Source of the DNA: Amycolatopsis alkalitolerans
GTDB lineage: Bacteria > Actinomycetota > Actinomycetes > Mycobacteriales > Pseudonocardiaceae
NCBI RefSeq assembly: GCF_006152065.1
Contig: NZ_VDFW01000006.1
Span: 124,001-188,000 of the forward strand
DNA length: 64,000 nucleotides
Direction of reading: 5' to 3'
Shown one piece after another: positions 17,101-24,974 of this stretch. Position numbers and translations under genes: made by a program. The notes beneath the pieces were generated by a model, which made no database searches, was not told the origin of the DNA, and saw nothing but the letters and a program-made list of their open reading frames with translations. Every line of letters begins with the position of its first letter. Position 1 is the stretch's first letter.

Positions 17101-17896
17101 ACAGCATGACCCGCGGTTTGCGGATGCAGTACATGGTCAGCAGCCACGGCTGCTCCGGCCGGTAGCCGCTGAAGTGGAAGAACCGGAGGCCGGCGCCGCC
17201 GGCGGTGAGCCGACCGTCGTCCGCACGCCGCAGGGGCCGCTCGTGCAGGTTCCAGTAGGCGACGTTGAACCCCGGATCACGGAGCACGTGATGACCGAAC
17301 AGCGCGGGCACGTTGTCCACCCACCGCTGGTCGGTGAACAGTTGCCGCTCCGGTGCGACGATCGCGTCGTGGCGGAGGCGTTCGGCCCAGAAGTCGAGGA
17401 ACTCGCCGGAGCCGGGGCCGACCCCGATGAAGCCGAGGTTGAAGATCCCGGAGCCCATGATGCCGGCCTCGTCCGGCTCGCAGCCGTCGCGCGGCAGCGG
17501 CGAAAGCACGTGCGGGGTGAGGACGATGCTGTGCGCCACCGCCAGTTCGGCGACCTCGGGCATCGGGGCGAACACCTGGATGTCGGGGTCGAGGTAGATC
17601 GCCACGTCGTACTCGCGGCGCAGTTCGCGCAGCAGGTACGGCTTGACCGACGTGGCCAGTTCGGTGACCGAGTAGGCGGTCGCCATCCGGAGGTAGTCGT
17701 CCTCCGCGATGCCGAAGGCCTCCCAGCCCACGACGCGGAATCCCTCCTGCGCCGCCGGTTCGTCATGCGCGTCGATGACGGCGATCACGAAGTCGTTGCC
17801 GGGGTGATGCGCCAGGTACGACCGGGCCAGCACCTTCGCCGCGGGCAGGTAGTTGCGTGCGACGATCGTGCACGCGGTGACTCGCCGGTCAGCCAT
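14183..17896 (-). CDS. Three-domain glycosyltransferase-glycosyltransferase-FkbM methyltransferase fusion
   Basis: A 1237-aa cytosolic protein of three enzyme modules. Residues ~1-280 are a GT-A-like domain with the metal-binding DxD in YLDPDIQVF (D103, D105). Residues ~425-790 are a GT4-type GT-B domain with the retaining-enzyme motif in SEGFGLTVAEAMARAMPV. Residues ~850-980 are rich in heptad-like charged helices, probably a coiled-coil spacer. Residues ~1015-1215 are a SAM-dependent FkbM methyltransferase with ILDIGAHVGYHTL (residue 1029) and IAVEAHPVNAEYL. It likely builds and O-methylates a surface glycan; acceptor and sugars are unknown. Its start overlaps the upstream membrane protein gene by eight bases. 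Confidence 0.9.
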   Translation of the reverse strand: MADRRVTACTIVARNYLPAAKVLARSYLAHHPGNDFVIAVIDAHDEPAAQEGFRVVGWEAFGIAEDDYLRMATAYSVTELATSVKPYLLRELRREYDVAIYLDPDIQVFAPMPEVAELAVAHSIVLTPHVLSPLPRDGCEPDEAGIMGSGIFNLGFIGVGPGSGEFLDFWAERLRHDAIVAPERQLFTDQRWVDNVPALFGHHVLRDPGFNVAYWNLHERPLRRADDGRLTAGGAGLRFFHFSGYRPEQPWLLTMYCIRKPRVMLSENPDLRELCDEYGAALRAAGYAETLEAVPYGFLAFGDGLPLPRLARRAFREAWIKAERKKKSLPPHAYGTDGGEALREWLAEPGNEAQAAAGLNRMALAVWSARADLRTAFPDPTGGDAEAFRAWCLTSGISEGELAGWAVPEHPPVPRPPGDEFGVNLLGYLTAELGVGEMGRIVHDAIESAGVPMASVLEERSVFNRTGVERPATLGEPRFPISVLAVNADMTRPLLGAHREVGHDRYRIGLWAWELEDFPGWMHEAFGLLDEVWTVSDFCRTAFAKHAPIPVKTIPVPVRDPGEPARPERTPGDPVRFLFAFDFNSVAQRKNPWGAVAAFQKAFPGREDVRLTIKTINGRSHPLEAERLRAAVAGDGRIELIEHYLSLDELHQLYEDSSCYVSLHRSEGFGLTVAEAMARAMPVISTDYSSTTEFLDEHTGWPIPYELVKVGKGCGPYEAESSWAEPDLDAAAAAMRQVADDPAEAGRRGRQAREHILRTRSMDTAAEWIRAELETAYRLWQARHVAPAPEHPLTPVRQASEALRWRPEPDAASRVPLAPAMRKAVLRAIDHYDVHQRRVMGALLSGTEDTAQRLLARLESIEARLDDARRAAETGRRVSERIESVKGVVDRRLNAVESSLAALRAQLPETDLALHNMEADVAKLADGFTAELQAATAATHHMFEARDKRLDNDEEALQRVSIDLVAIRDAARMAHAPVPRDADVVPCDVGALLMPVDEVMLPWIVFNRSWEDSEAELMARLAAGRSGAILDIGAHVGYHTLRLLRSCPEVTGAIAVEAHPVNAEYLRRNLRVNLPAETAELVTVVESAAWDTETTVRLAQASPGNSGDNRVSAEGPGIEVRALRLDDLPEVGAQPVTLVKVDLQGRDHRALAGLAGVLRRDRPHVVCEFCPSAIEELGDDPAAVLAGYRELGYRLIEVGEKGPVERLRGDPELIAAARANEKEFLTLWLDPRESPNA

Positions 17897-19091
17897 TGGC
17901 GGGCAGGGCCTTCAGCTGCGAGTTCAGGATCGAGGTGAAATCGGCCTGCGCGGCCTGCGCGTCCTGGTTGTTGACCTCGATGCGGACCACCACGTTGTCG
18001 TGCGCGTAGTGCGCGCGGACCTGGGCCGGGTTGCCGTTCTTGCTGTCGATGGCCGAGGCGTACACGTTGTCGGGCACGTTCGAGTAGCGGGCGGCGCCGT
18101 TGCGGATCTGGATCTGCAGCAGGTCACTGGCCGCCCGGCCGGCGCTCTGCGGATCGCTCACCTGCGTGATGATCATCAGCAGGCGGCTGCCGTCGGCGAG
18201 CTGGCGGGCGACGAACTTCGTGTCCCCGGCACCCGCGGACGTGTAGACCGACGCCTCCGCCGAGGTCAGATAGTGCAGGTTGGGGATCTGCGAGAAGTTC
18301 TTGATCTGGTCGAAGTTCTGGGCCGTGCCCGGCAGGTCGGGGGCCACCGCGAGCGGGTCCGGCGGCGCGGTCGGGGACGGCGGAGGGGCCTGCGAGGTCT
18401 GCGCCTGGCCGCCGTCGGCCGACGTGCTGCTGCTCTTGCCCCACAGGAAGTACGCGCCGACCGCGATCCCGGCCAGCACCACGACGGCCGCGATGATCGC
18501 CCCGATCTTCGCGCCGTTGCCCTTCTTGGGCTTGTTGTCGAAGGACTCCGGGCCCTGCTGGACCCAGCCGGCTTCGCCACCGCCCGGGCTCAGCGGCGGC
18601 AGGTCACCGCCACCCCACGGCGGGCTCTGGTCGGTCTCCGGCGCGTGCCACGGCGCCTGCGGGAAACCGCCGGGCGGCGAGGAAGGAGTGGCCTGCGGGA
18701 AGCCGCCCGCGGGCGAGGCGGGACCGGCCTGCGGGAAGCCACCGGGCGGGGAGTAGGGCACCTGCGGTTGCTGGGGCGGCGCCACGTACTCGGTGCGACC
18801 CGGGTCCGCGGGTTGTTGCGGCTGTTGCTGCTGCCACTGCTGCGACACCGCTTGTGTGCGTTCGGCGCTGTTGTCCTGGGTCGGGGAAGGCGAGGGCGTG
18901 CCGGAAGGCGGGCTGATCGGCGCGATTACCTGGGTCGAGTCCGCGTTGCTCTCCGGCTGGCTTGGCTCCGAGTCGGGCTGCCCGACCGCGGACGACAGCA
19001 CCTGGTCACGTCGTACCCGGTAGTCATCCGCGGAGAGTCGGCCGGACGCAAGCTCCTCGTCCAGCTTGCGCAGCTCCTCCTGCCAAGACAC
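17889..19091 (-). CDS. SHOCT-like-headed single-pass membrane protein
   Basis: A 400-aa protein of unknown function. The first ~32 residues (WQEELRKLDEELASGRLSADDYRVRRD) resemble a SHOCT-type short helical domain. Then comes a ~150-residue Pro/Gln/Gly-rich region with repeated PxGGFPQA units, one transmembrane helix (IGAIIAAVVVLAGIAVGAYFLWG), and a ~165-residue extracytoplasmic domain. The GTG start was set by alignment with the paralogue immediately upstream, which also begins [VM][ST]WQE[ED]LR. Its stop overlaps the giant glycosyltransferase start, so the two are translationally coupled. Confidence 0.87.
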   Translation of the reverse strand: MSWQEELRKLDEELASGRLSADDYRVRRDQVLSSAVGQPDSEPSQPESNADSTQVIAPISPPSGTPSPSPTQDNSAERTQAVSQQWQQQQPQQPADPGRTEYVAPPQQPQVPYSPPGGFPQAGPASPAGGFPQATPSSPPGGFPQAPWHAPETDQSPPWGGGDLPPLSPGGGEAGWVQQGPESFDNKPKKGNGAKIGAIIAAVVVLAGIAVGAYFLWGKSSSTSADGGQAQTSQAPPPSPTAPPDPLAVAPDLPGTAQNFDQIKNFSQIPNLHYLTSAEASVYTSAGAGDTKFVARQLADGSRLLMIITQVSDPQSAGRAASDLLQIQIRNGAARYSNVPDNVYASAIDSKNGNPAQVRAHYAHDNVVVRIEVNNQDAQAAQADFTSILNSQLKALPANG

Positions 19092-19144
19092 CAGGGGCCC
19101 CCTATCTGTCGGCGCATCGCCATGACCCGAGTGGATAGCGACCT

Positions 19145-19157
19145 TGCACATTGTGCA
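19145..19157. promoter_or_regulatory. 13-bp palindrome upstream of the SHOCT-like membrane protein gene
   Basis: TGCACATTGTGCA has 6-bp perfect arms around one base and lies ~54 bp upstream of the GTG start, downstream of an AT-richer stretch that on the minus strand reads GATAACAATACG and could be a -10 region. A possible operator; no regulator is assigned. Confidence 0.35.
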
Positions 19158-19219
19158 CGGTTACGGCCCTGCGCGGCCTCGCGGGTCGTATTGTTATCTG
19201 CCAACCGCTACCTGGTGTT

Positions 19220-20242
19220 TCACGTCGCCGGGAAAGCGCCCGTGACCTGCGTCCGGATCTGTTCGAGGCGGGTGCGCAGCTGCGCCGGATCGCCGGTCGG
19301 CGACTGCGAAACGCCCATCCCGACAGCCAGCGTGCTCGAGGGGTACCACAAGGCGCCGACCCGGCCCTGCGCGTTGCTGCCCGTGTACATCAGATCGGCG
19401 CCGGCCGGCCCGAGCGGTGTGGCCACGAAACCGGTGCCGGCAAGGTTCTCGCGCAGCGCGTCGGCGAGTTTGGTGGCTTGGGCGGCCGACGACGCCGGGA
19501 CCACGAGGAGCATCGCGCCGTTCGGGCTGTTCGCCGGATCGGAGGACGCGCGGTAGATGATCTCGCTCGCGCCCGCCGCCCGCATCAGGTCGGCGTCGGC
19601 CTGGGTGACCAGGTGGAGTTCGAGGGCCTTGTCGATGGACAAGGTCGCGTTCTCGGGGTTCGCGGCGCCGGGCAACGTCGGCAGCTTCGCCTCGGCGCGC
19701 TCGATGGCGTCGGACGGGCTCAGCGTCTGCGCCGGGCCGGTGACCGCCGAACCCGGTGCGTCCGGCTCGTTCCGCGAGCTGAAGAACAACGTCGCGCCGA
19801 TGATCATGGCCAGCACCAGTACCACCCCGAGCGCGAGGATCGCCCAGGTCGGCTTGCGGCCGGTACGGCGTACCGGGTGGGTGGGCAACGGCGGGACCTG
19901 CCGCCGGGACCGCGGCGGCGTCAGGTCGGGCAGGGGGCCCAGGGCGCGCGTGACGATCGTCGGTGCTTCGTGGATCGTCGGGTAGCGCATCGACTCGGTG
20001 GCGCGTTCGTCGGCCGGGCTGGGTGCGGTCGTCTGCCGGTCGGTCGCGAGGAGCGCGGCGGAGCGGCTCACCGGCGGTTCGTCCACCGGGACGGGCTCGG
20101 TCGTGGCCGCCACGGGTGACGACGCGAAACCCCCGGAAGCGGCGGCGAGCAGCTCCTCGCGCTGCTTGCGATGCTCGCGCAGGCTGATCTCACCGCCGGC
20201 CAGCTGCACGTCCAGGCGGCGAAGATCTTCCTGCCAGGTCAT
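19220..20242 (-). CDS. SHOCT-like-headed single-pass membrane protein (paralogue)
   Basis: A 340-aa paralogue of the downstream protein with the same layout. It has a SHOCT-like head (TWQEDLRRLDVQLAGGEISLREHRKQREELL), an ~85-residue Pro/Thr/Ala-rich cytosolic region, one transmembrane helix at ~residues 132-153 (ILALGVVLVLAMIIGATLFF) and an extracytoplasmic domain of ~185 residues. The outer domains of the two proteins share little recognisable sequence, while the heads are clearly related. The order suggests a small membrane complex associated with the downstream glycosyltransferase. Function unknown; no catalytic motif seen. Confidence 0.87.
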   Translation of the reverse strand: MTWQEDLRRLDVQLAGGEISLREHRKQREELLAAASGGFASSPVAATTEPVPVDEPPVSRSAALLATDRQTTAPSPADERATESMRYPTIHEAPTIVTRALGPLPDLTPPRSRRQVPPLPTHPVRRTGRKPTWAILALGVVLVLAMIIGATLFFSSRNEPDAPGSAVTGPAQTLSPSDAIERAEAKLPTLPGAANPENATLSIDKALELHLVTQADADLMRAAGASEIIYRASSDPANSPNGAMLLVVPASSAAQATKLADALRENLAGTGFVATPLGPAGADLMYTGSNAQGRVGALWYPSSTLAVGMGVSQSPTGDPAQLRTRLEQIRTQVTGAFPAT

Positions 20243-20309
20243 GACGGCTCCTCGGGTCTCACGTCCGGCCCGGTCCTTACGTTAGCGCTATCGGGTGAGG
20301 CTTGGGCGG

Positions 20310-21113
20310 TCACCACAGGGTCAGCGGGCCGGTGGGGAGCGGCTCGAGCTGGGGCAGGCGGGCGCGCACCTCGTCGTGGAAGCGGCGGGCGAGCACCAGC
20401 GCGTGCGCGTTGTCCGGGGTGTGGACGAAAACCGTGGGAGAGCGGCCTTCGCGCAGCCAGCCGACGACGGTGTCGAGCCAGTGGTGCCAGCCCTCGACCG
20501 TCCGCGCGTCGTCGTCGCGCCCGATGTACCGGACGACAGGGTGCGCGCCGAGTGCTTGGGAGCGGCGAGGCAAGCGCGGCTTCTTCTGCCACGCCTCCTC
20601 TTCCGCGGGGCTGTTAGGCGCCGCATCGAACAGAACGGTGGTGTCGAACAGGACCCACTCGGCGCCGGCATCGCCGAGCACTCGCTCCAGCCGGCCCGGC
20701 TCGGCGAAGAACGCGGGATGCCGCACCTCCACGGCCGTCCGGTACTCGCGCGGCATCCGCCGCAGGAACGCGGCGAGCGCACCGAGATCGGGCGGGCCGA
20801 ACGACGCCGGCAGCTGAACCCACAGCGCGTGCGCCCGCGCGCCGAGGGGTTCGATCGTGTCCAGGAAGCTCCGGACGAGCCCGGCGACGTCGCTCAGCCG
20901 GCGTTCGTGGGTGATCGTCTTCGGCAGTTTGAGCAGGAACCGGAAGTCCGGCGACGTCTGCCGCGCCCACGACGCCACCGTGCTCGCGGCCGGTGTCGCG
21001 TAGAAGGTCGTGTTGCCCTCGACCGCATTGCACCAGTCCGCGTATGAGCGCAACCCGTCGTGCACCGGCCAGGCCGGGTGGGTCCACATCGCGCAGCCGA
21101 CGTGCATCTTCAC
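20310..21113 (-). CDS. DUF72 (YecE-like) TIM-barrel protein
   Basis: A ~267-aa member of DUF72, a family with a TIM-barrel fold and no settled biochemical role. Typical features are HVGCAMWTHPAWPV at the start, NTTFYATPAASTVASWARQTSPDFRFLLKLPK, and VEVRHPAFF in the middle. The start is uncertain: GTG at 21113, just before KMHVG, is preferred; ATG at 21107 and GTG at 21131 are in frame. It is transcribed behind the ABC transporter gene, which stops within a few bases of the start, so read-through from the TetR-controlled operon is likely. Confidence 0.88.
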   Translation of the reverse strand: MKMHVGCAMWTHPAWPVHDGLRSYADWCNAVEGNTTFYATPAASTVASWARQTSPDFRFLLKLPKTITHERRLSDVAGLVRSFLDTIEPLGARAHALWVQLPASFGPPDLGALAAFLRRMPREYRTAVEVRHPAFFAEPGRLERVLGDAGAEWVLFDTTVLFDAAPNSPAEEEAWQKKPRLPRRSQALGAHPVVRYIGRDDDARTVEGWHHWLDTVVGWLREGRSPTVFVHTPDNAHALVLARRFHDEVRARLPQLEPLPTGPLTLW

Positions 21114-21123
21114 GGCCGGGACG

Positions 21124-23079
21124 CTACTCACCCTCGTCCAGGTACGCCGCCGCTTGGAGGGTGAACAGGTCCGCGTAGTCGCCGCCGAGACGCATCAGTT
21201 CCTCGTGCGTGCCCTGTTCGGCGAGCTTGCCGTGGTCGAGCAGCACGATCTTCTCCGCCTGCCGGACCGTGGAGAACCGGTGCGAGATGTACAGCGTGGT
21301 CCGGCCCGAGGCCAGCGCGCGCAGGCGCGAGAACAGTTCGTGCTCCGCCTGGGCGTCCAGCGCCGAGGTCGGTTCGTCCAGGATCAGGATGGGCGCGTCC
21401 CGCATGAAGGCCCGCGCCAGCGCCACCTTCTGCCATTCGCCACCGGACAGGCTCACGCCCTGGTCGAACCAGCGCCCGAGCGGGCTGTCGTACCCCTTCG
21501 GCAGCCGTTCGATCCGCTCGGCCGCCCCCGCGCGATGAGCCGAGGCGGCGATCCGCTCGCGATCGTCCAGATCGGACAGCTGGCCGAGGCCGATGTTCTC
21601 CGCGGCCGTGCCCTGGTAGGTCACGTAGTCCTGGAACATCGCGCTGATCCGCGCCCGCAACTCGTCCGGGTCGAACTCCCTGACGTCCACGCCGTCGAGC
21701 AGGATCCGCCCGCCCGTCGGGTCGTACAGCCGGCACAGCAGCTTGATCAGGGTCGACTTCCCGGCGCCGTTGCGGCCGACGACGGCCACCGTCTCGCCCG
21801 GCCGGATCTCGAAGTTCACGCTGTCCAGCGCGGGCTCGTCGGCCCCGGGATAGGAGAACGAGACGTCCTGGAACTGGATATGCCCGCGCACCTTCTCCGG
21901 GAGCGGCCGCGGCTGCGCGGGAGCGGTGATCGCCGGCCGGGTGCCGAGGAACTGGTACAGCGTGTCGAGATAGAGATTGTTCTCGTACATCCCGGAAAAC
22001 CCGGTGAACAGGCCCTGCACGGAGGTCTGCACCGCGGTCGCGGCGCTCGTGTACAGCGCGAGGTCGCCGATGGTCAGCCGGCCGTGCACCGCCTCGAGCG
22101 CGATGTACAGCGCGATCCCGGACCCGGCCGCCGTCGACAGGAAGCTCCACGCCGTCCCGACCAGGTTCCGCTTCGTGGTCAGCTTGCGTTCGCGGGCGTA
22201 GTAGGTCTGGCCGAGCCGCAGGAACCGGTCGGTCAGGTAGTTCCCGAGCCCGAAGAGCTTGGTCTCCTTCGCGTAGGTGTCGGTCGTGACCAGCGAGGAC
22301 AGGTAGTCCATCCGCCGCCGGATCGGGGAGATGTACAGCGCCAGCATGAAGGCCCGCGAGCCGTATTTCGACTGCGAGATGAACGCGGGGATGGGCGCCA
22401 GCAACGCGATCAGCGCGAGCAGCGGGCTCACCGCGATCAGCAGTGCGACCATGCTCGCGAAGGTGATGCCCGTGCGCACCAGGCTCAGCGCCGAGGTCAG
22501 CATGGAAACCGGGCGCGCGGGCGCCTCCTGCGAGGCCTGCCGCAGCAGGTCGTAGGACTCGGAACCCTCGAAGAACGCGAGATCCAGCTTCGCCGCGTGC
22601 GACATCACCTGATGCCGGATGGACAGCGTCATCCGCTCCTGCAACAGGTTCTGCGCCACGTTCGTGATCGCGGTGGTGATCGCGGTCGCGGTGAACAGTG
22701 CCAGCTGGAAGCCGGTGATCTCGACGATCCGGCCGATCGACCCGCGCCCCTGAACCGCCGCGACGACGGAGTCCAGCAGCAGCTTCGCGACGTACGCGGT
22801 GATCGTCGGCGTCAACCCGCTGGCCACTGTGGACAGTACGATGAGGACGGTCATGACCGGGCTGGCCTGCCAGGTCAGCCGGAGCACCTTCGGCAGCCCG
22901 CGCACCGTGCCGCCGGCCGAGGTGCGCAACCGGTGCAGCCGGGCTCGCAGGTCCTTCGGCTCGCCGGACGGCGTCGGGTCGGGGATCTCGATGGGGCCGG
23001 TCAACCCGCTGTCCGGCACGGTGCTGCTCGCCTGCCGCAGCCGCCGTCTCAGCCCCATCGGCTGCCCGCCGCCGTGCAT
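21124..23079 (-). CDS. Exporter-type ABC transporter, fused membrane and ATPase domains
   Basis: A 651-aa half-transporter. Residues ~75-360 hold six transmembrane helices; residues ~405-640 are the nucleotide-binding domain with Walker A VVGRNGAGKST, signature LSGGEWQKVALARAF and Walker [13 protein letters not shown], then the H-loop YISHRFST. The SGGEWQ variant is known from peptide/lipid exporters. It probably works as a homodimer exporting a hydrophobic or peptide compound. The start overlaps the stop of the TetR gene (TGATG), so regulator and transporter form one coupled operon under the palindrome upstream of the TetR gene. Confidence 0.93.
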   Translation of the reverse strand: MHGGGQPMGLRRRLRQASSTVPDSGLTGPIEIPDPTPSGEPKDLRARLHRLRTSAGGTVRGLPKVLRLTWQASPVMTVLIVLSTVASGLTPTITAYVAKLLLDSVVAAVQGRGSIGRIVEITGFQLALFTATAITTAITNVAQNLLQERMTLSIRHQVMSHAAKLDLAFFEGSESYDLLRQASQEAPARPVSMLTSALSLVRTGITFASMVALLIAVSPLLALIALLAPIPAFISQSKYGSRAFMLALYISPIRRRMDYLSSLVTTDTYAKETKLFGLGNYLTDRFLRLGQTYYARERKLTTKRNLVGTAWSFLSTAAGSGIALYIALEAVHGRLTIGDLALYTSAATAVQTSVQGLFTGFSGMYENNLYLDTLYQFLGTRPAITAPAQPRPLPEKVRGHIQFQDVSFSYPGADEPALDSVNFEIRPGETVAVVGRNGAGKSTLIKLLCRLYDPTGGRILLDGVDVREFDPDELRARISAMFQDYVTYQGTAAENIGLGQLSDLDDRERIAASAHRAGAAERIERLPKGYDSPLGRWFDQGVSLSGGEWQKVALARAFMRDAPILILDEPTSALDAQAEHELFSRLRALASGRTTLYISHRFSTVRQAEKIVLLDHGKLAEQGTHEELMRLGGDYADLFTLQAAAYLDEGE

Positions 23080-23657
23080 CACTGGGCCTTCACCGCCCCG
23101 TGCAGGAAGACGTCGATCAGCGCGCCGGTCCCCAGGCCGGCCTGGTCGTCGCGGGAACGGCTGAGCAGCAGCGATAGGAAGATCCCACCGAGTTGCCCCG
23201 GGGACAGTCGCAGCTTCTCGCGTTCCGGCTCGAACAACTCCGCGAGCGCCGCGCGCATCGCCTCGAACGAGGCCTTTCGGTCGCCCCGCTGGCCTCGCTT
23301 CCGCGTCCCCGAGCGGTGGATCGCACCCGCGATCGCGCCGAGCCGTTCGAGGTGCGCGGACAGCACGTCGGCGGCGTCCGCCAGCCGCTTCTCCAACGGT
23401 TCGTCGAGCGGGATCTCCGAAAGCAGTTCGAGCATCCCGTCCGGCCGTGTGGCCTCGAACACGCACGCCTCGACCAGTTCGTCCTTGTCCTTGAAAGCGC
23501 GGAAGATCGTGCCCTCGCCGATCCCGGCCGTGCGCGCGATCTGCGCTGTGGTCACCGCGGAGCCGTGCTCGGCGATCAGCGGCAGCACGGCTTGAATGAT
23601 CATCTTCCGGCGGTCCTCGGGACTCATCCCCGGCGCGCGCCGCTTGGTCTCGGTCAC
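23079..23657 (-). CDS. TetR-family regulator
   Basis: A 192-aa repressor. The helix-turn-helix lies at residues ~35-60 (VTTAQIARTAGIGEGTIFRAFKDKDELVEA), standard for TetR/AcrR proteins. The C-terminal ~130 residues are the variable ligand-binding and dimerisation domain. It is the first gene of an operon with an ABC exporter (TGATG overlap) and has a 20-bp inverted repeat 12 bp upstream of its ATG. It is therefore expected to repress itself and the exporter until an exported compound binds. Confidence 0.94.
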   Translation of the reverse strand: MTETKRRAPGMSPEDRRKMIIQAVLPLIAEHGSAVTTAQIARTAGIGEGTIFRAFKDKDELVEACVFEATRPDGMLELLSEIPLDEPLEKRLADAADVLSAHLERLGAIAGAIHRSGTRKRGQRGDRKASFEAMRAALAELFEPEREKLRLSPGQLGGIFLSLLLSRSRDDQAGLGTGALIDVFLHGAVKAQ

Positions 23658-23669
23658 GAGCCCAGTCTG

Positions 23670-23689
23670 CGGAGTGAGTGCTCACTCCG
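23670..23689. promoter_or_regulatory. TetR operator (inverted repeat)
   Basis: CGGAGTGAG-TG-CTCACTCCG has perfect 9-bp arms and a 2-bp spacer, 12 bp upstream of the tetR ATG. The GAGTGAG/CTCACTC core closely resembles operators known for AcrR-like TetR regulators, so autoregulation of the tetR-exporter operon is likely. Confidence 0.8.
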
Positions 23690-23704
23690 TCAAGCGGATA
23701 AAAG

Positions 23705-23732
23705 AAACCGGCCCTCACGGGAGGGCCGGTTT
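23705..23732 (-). terminator. Strong hairpin terminator of the 2-oxoacid dehydrogenase operon
   Basis: AAACCGGCCCTC and GAGGGCCGGTTT form a perfect 12-bp stem with a 4-base loop, six bases past the E2 stop codon. Read on the minus strand it ends with TTT, giving a short U-run. It separates the operon from the downstream tetR promoter. Confidence 0.85.
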
Positions 23733-23738
23733 CCCTGG

Positions 23739-24971
23739 TCAGTACGTGATCGCGAGCGCCGGATCGGCCAGCAGCGCGCCGACGTCGGCGAGGAACTGCG
23801 AGCCCTGCTGCCCGTCGACCAGCCGGTGGTCGAAGCTCAGCGCGAGCTGCAGCACCTTGCGGACGGCGAGTTCACCGTCCACGACCCACGGCATGTCCTT
23901 GATCGCGCCGAAGGCCAGGATCGCCGCCTCGCCGGGGTTGATGATCGGCGTCCCGGTGTCGACGCCGAACACGCCGACGTTGGTGATCGTGATCGTGCCG
24001 TTCACCATGTCCTCGGGCGGCGTCCTGCCTTCGCGTGCGGTCGCCGTCAGCTGCTCGAGCGCGGCCGCGAGCTCCGGCAGTGACATGGCGTCCGCGTCGC
24101 GGATCTTCGGCACCATCAGCCCGCGCGGGGTCGCCGCGGCGATGCCGAGGTGCACGTAGTCCTGGTAGACGATCTCGCCCGCGGCCTCGTCCCAGGACGC
24201 GTTCACGTCCGGAGTCCGTTTCGCCGCAAGGCAAACGGCCTTCGCCGCGAACGCCAGCGGGGTGAGTTTCACGCTCGCGAAGGGCGGATGGTTCTTCAGC
24301 CGCTCACGCAGTTCCATCATCGGCGTCACGTCGATGGTCAGGAACTCCGTGACATGGGGTGCGGTGAACGCGCTCGCCACCATCGCCTGCGCGGTCGCCT
24401 TGCGGACGCCCTTGATCGGGACCCGCCGCTCGCGGGCGCCGGTCTGCGGAGGCTTCGCAGGGGCAGCCGCGCGCTGGACGTCCTCGCGCGTGATGACGCC
24501 GTCGGCCGAACCGGTCAGCGCGGTCAGGTCCACGCCGAGATCCTTCGCGAGCTTGCGCACGGGCGGTTTCGCCAGCGGGACGTAGCCCCCCTTGACGGCG
24601 ACCGGCGCCGCCGGCGTCGCCTCACGGCGGGCACGGCGCTTCGCGGCGACCTTTTTCGAGCCGTAGCCGACGAGCGGTTTCATCTCCTCTTCGGCGGCGG
24701 CCCCGTTCGCCGACGAGGCGCCTGCAGGGTCCACGTCGATCGTCAGGATCGGTGCCCCGACCTCGACCGTCTGCCCGGGCTCCACGAGGATCTCGGTGAC
24801 CTTGCCCGCCCACGGGATGGGCAGCTCGACCGCCGCCTTCGCCGTCTCGACCTCGACCACGATCTGGTTGACGGTCACCTCGTCGCCCGGTTTCACCCGC
24901 ACCCCAAGGATTTCGGCCTCGGTGAGACCTTCGGCGGTGTCGGCGAGCAGGAACTGTTTGAAGTCCGGCAC
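23739..24971 (-). CDS. bkdC: Branched-chain 2-oxoacid dehydrogenase E2 (dihydrolipoyl acyltransferase)
   Basis: Core acyltransferase of a 2-oxoacid dehydrogenase complex, 410 aa. One N-terminal lipoyl domain carries the lipoylated lysine in VEVETAKAAVELP. A peripheral-subunit-binding domain follows at ~residues 130-165 (VRKLAKDLGVDLTALTGSADGVITREDV). The C-terminal catalytic domain ends with SFDHRLVDGQQG, holding the active-site histidine and aspartate. A single lipoyl domain and the E1-alpha/E1-beta neighbours fit a branched-chain keto-acid dehydrogenase better than a pyruvate dehydrogenase, but substrate is inferred. It is last in the operon, three bases after E1 beta, and followed by a hairpin. 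Confidence 0.9.
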   Translation of the reverse strand: MPDFKQFLLADTAEGLTEAEILGVRVKPGDEVTVNQIVVEVETAKAAVELPIPWAGKVTEILVEPGQTVEVGAPILTIDVDPAGASSANGAAAEEEMKPLVGYGSKKVAAKRRARREATPAAPVAVKGGYVPLAKPPVRKLAKDLGVDLTALTGSADGVITREDVQRAAAPAKPPQTGARERRVPIKGVRKATAQAMVASAFTAPHVTEFLTIDVTPMMELRERLKNHPPFASVKLTPLAFAAKAVCLAAKRTPDVNASWDEAAGEIVYQDYVHLGIAAATPRGLMVPKIRDADAMSLPELAAALEQLTATAREGRTPPEDMVNGTITITNVGVFGVDTGTPIINPGEAAILAFGAIKDMPWVVDGELAVRKVLQLALSFDHRLVDGQQGSQFLADVGALLADPALAITY

Positions 24972-24974
24972 CGC

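Noticed and set aside
14780-17938. 1052-aa open frame antisense to the giant glycosyltransferase
   Set aside because: Composition is Arg/Asp/Gly-rich shadow translation; the opposite strand carries clear enzyme motifs.
14183-20242. A complete secondary-metabolite gene cluster around the glycosyltransferase
   Set aside because: No polyketide, peptide or terpene synthase is present; the block fits surface glycan chemistry better.
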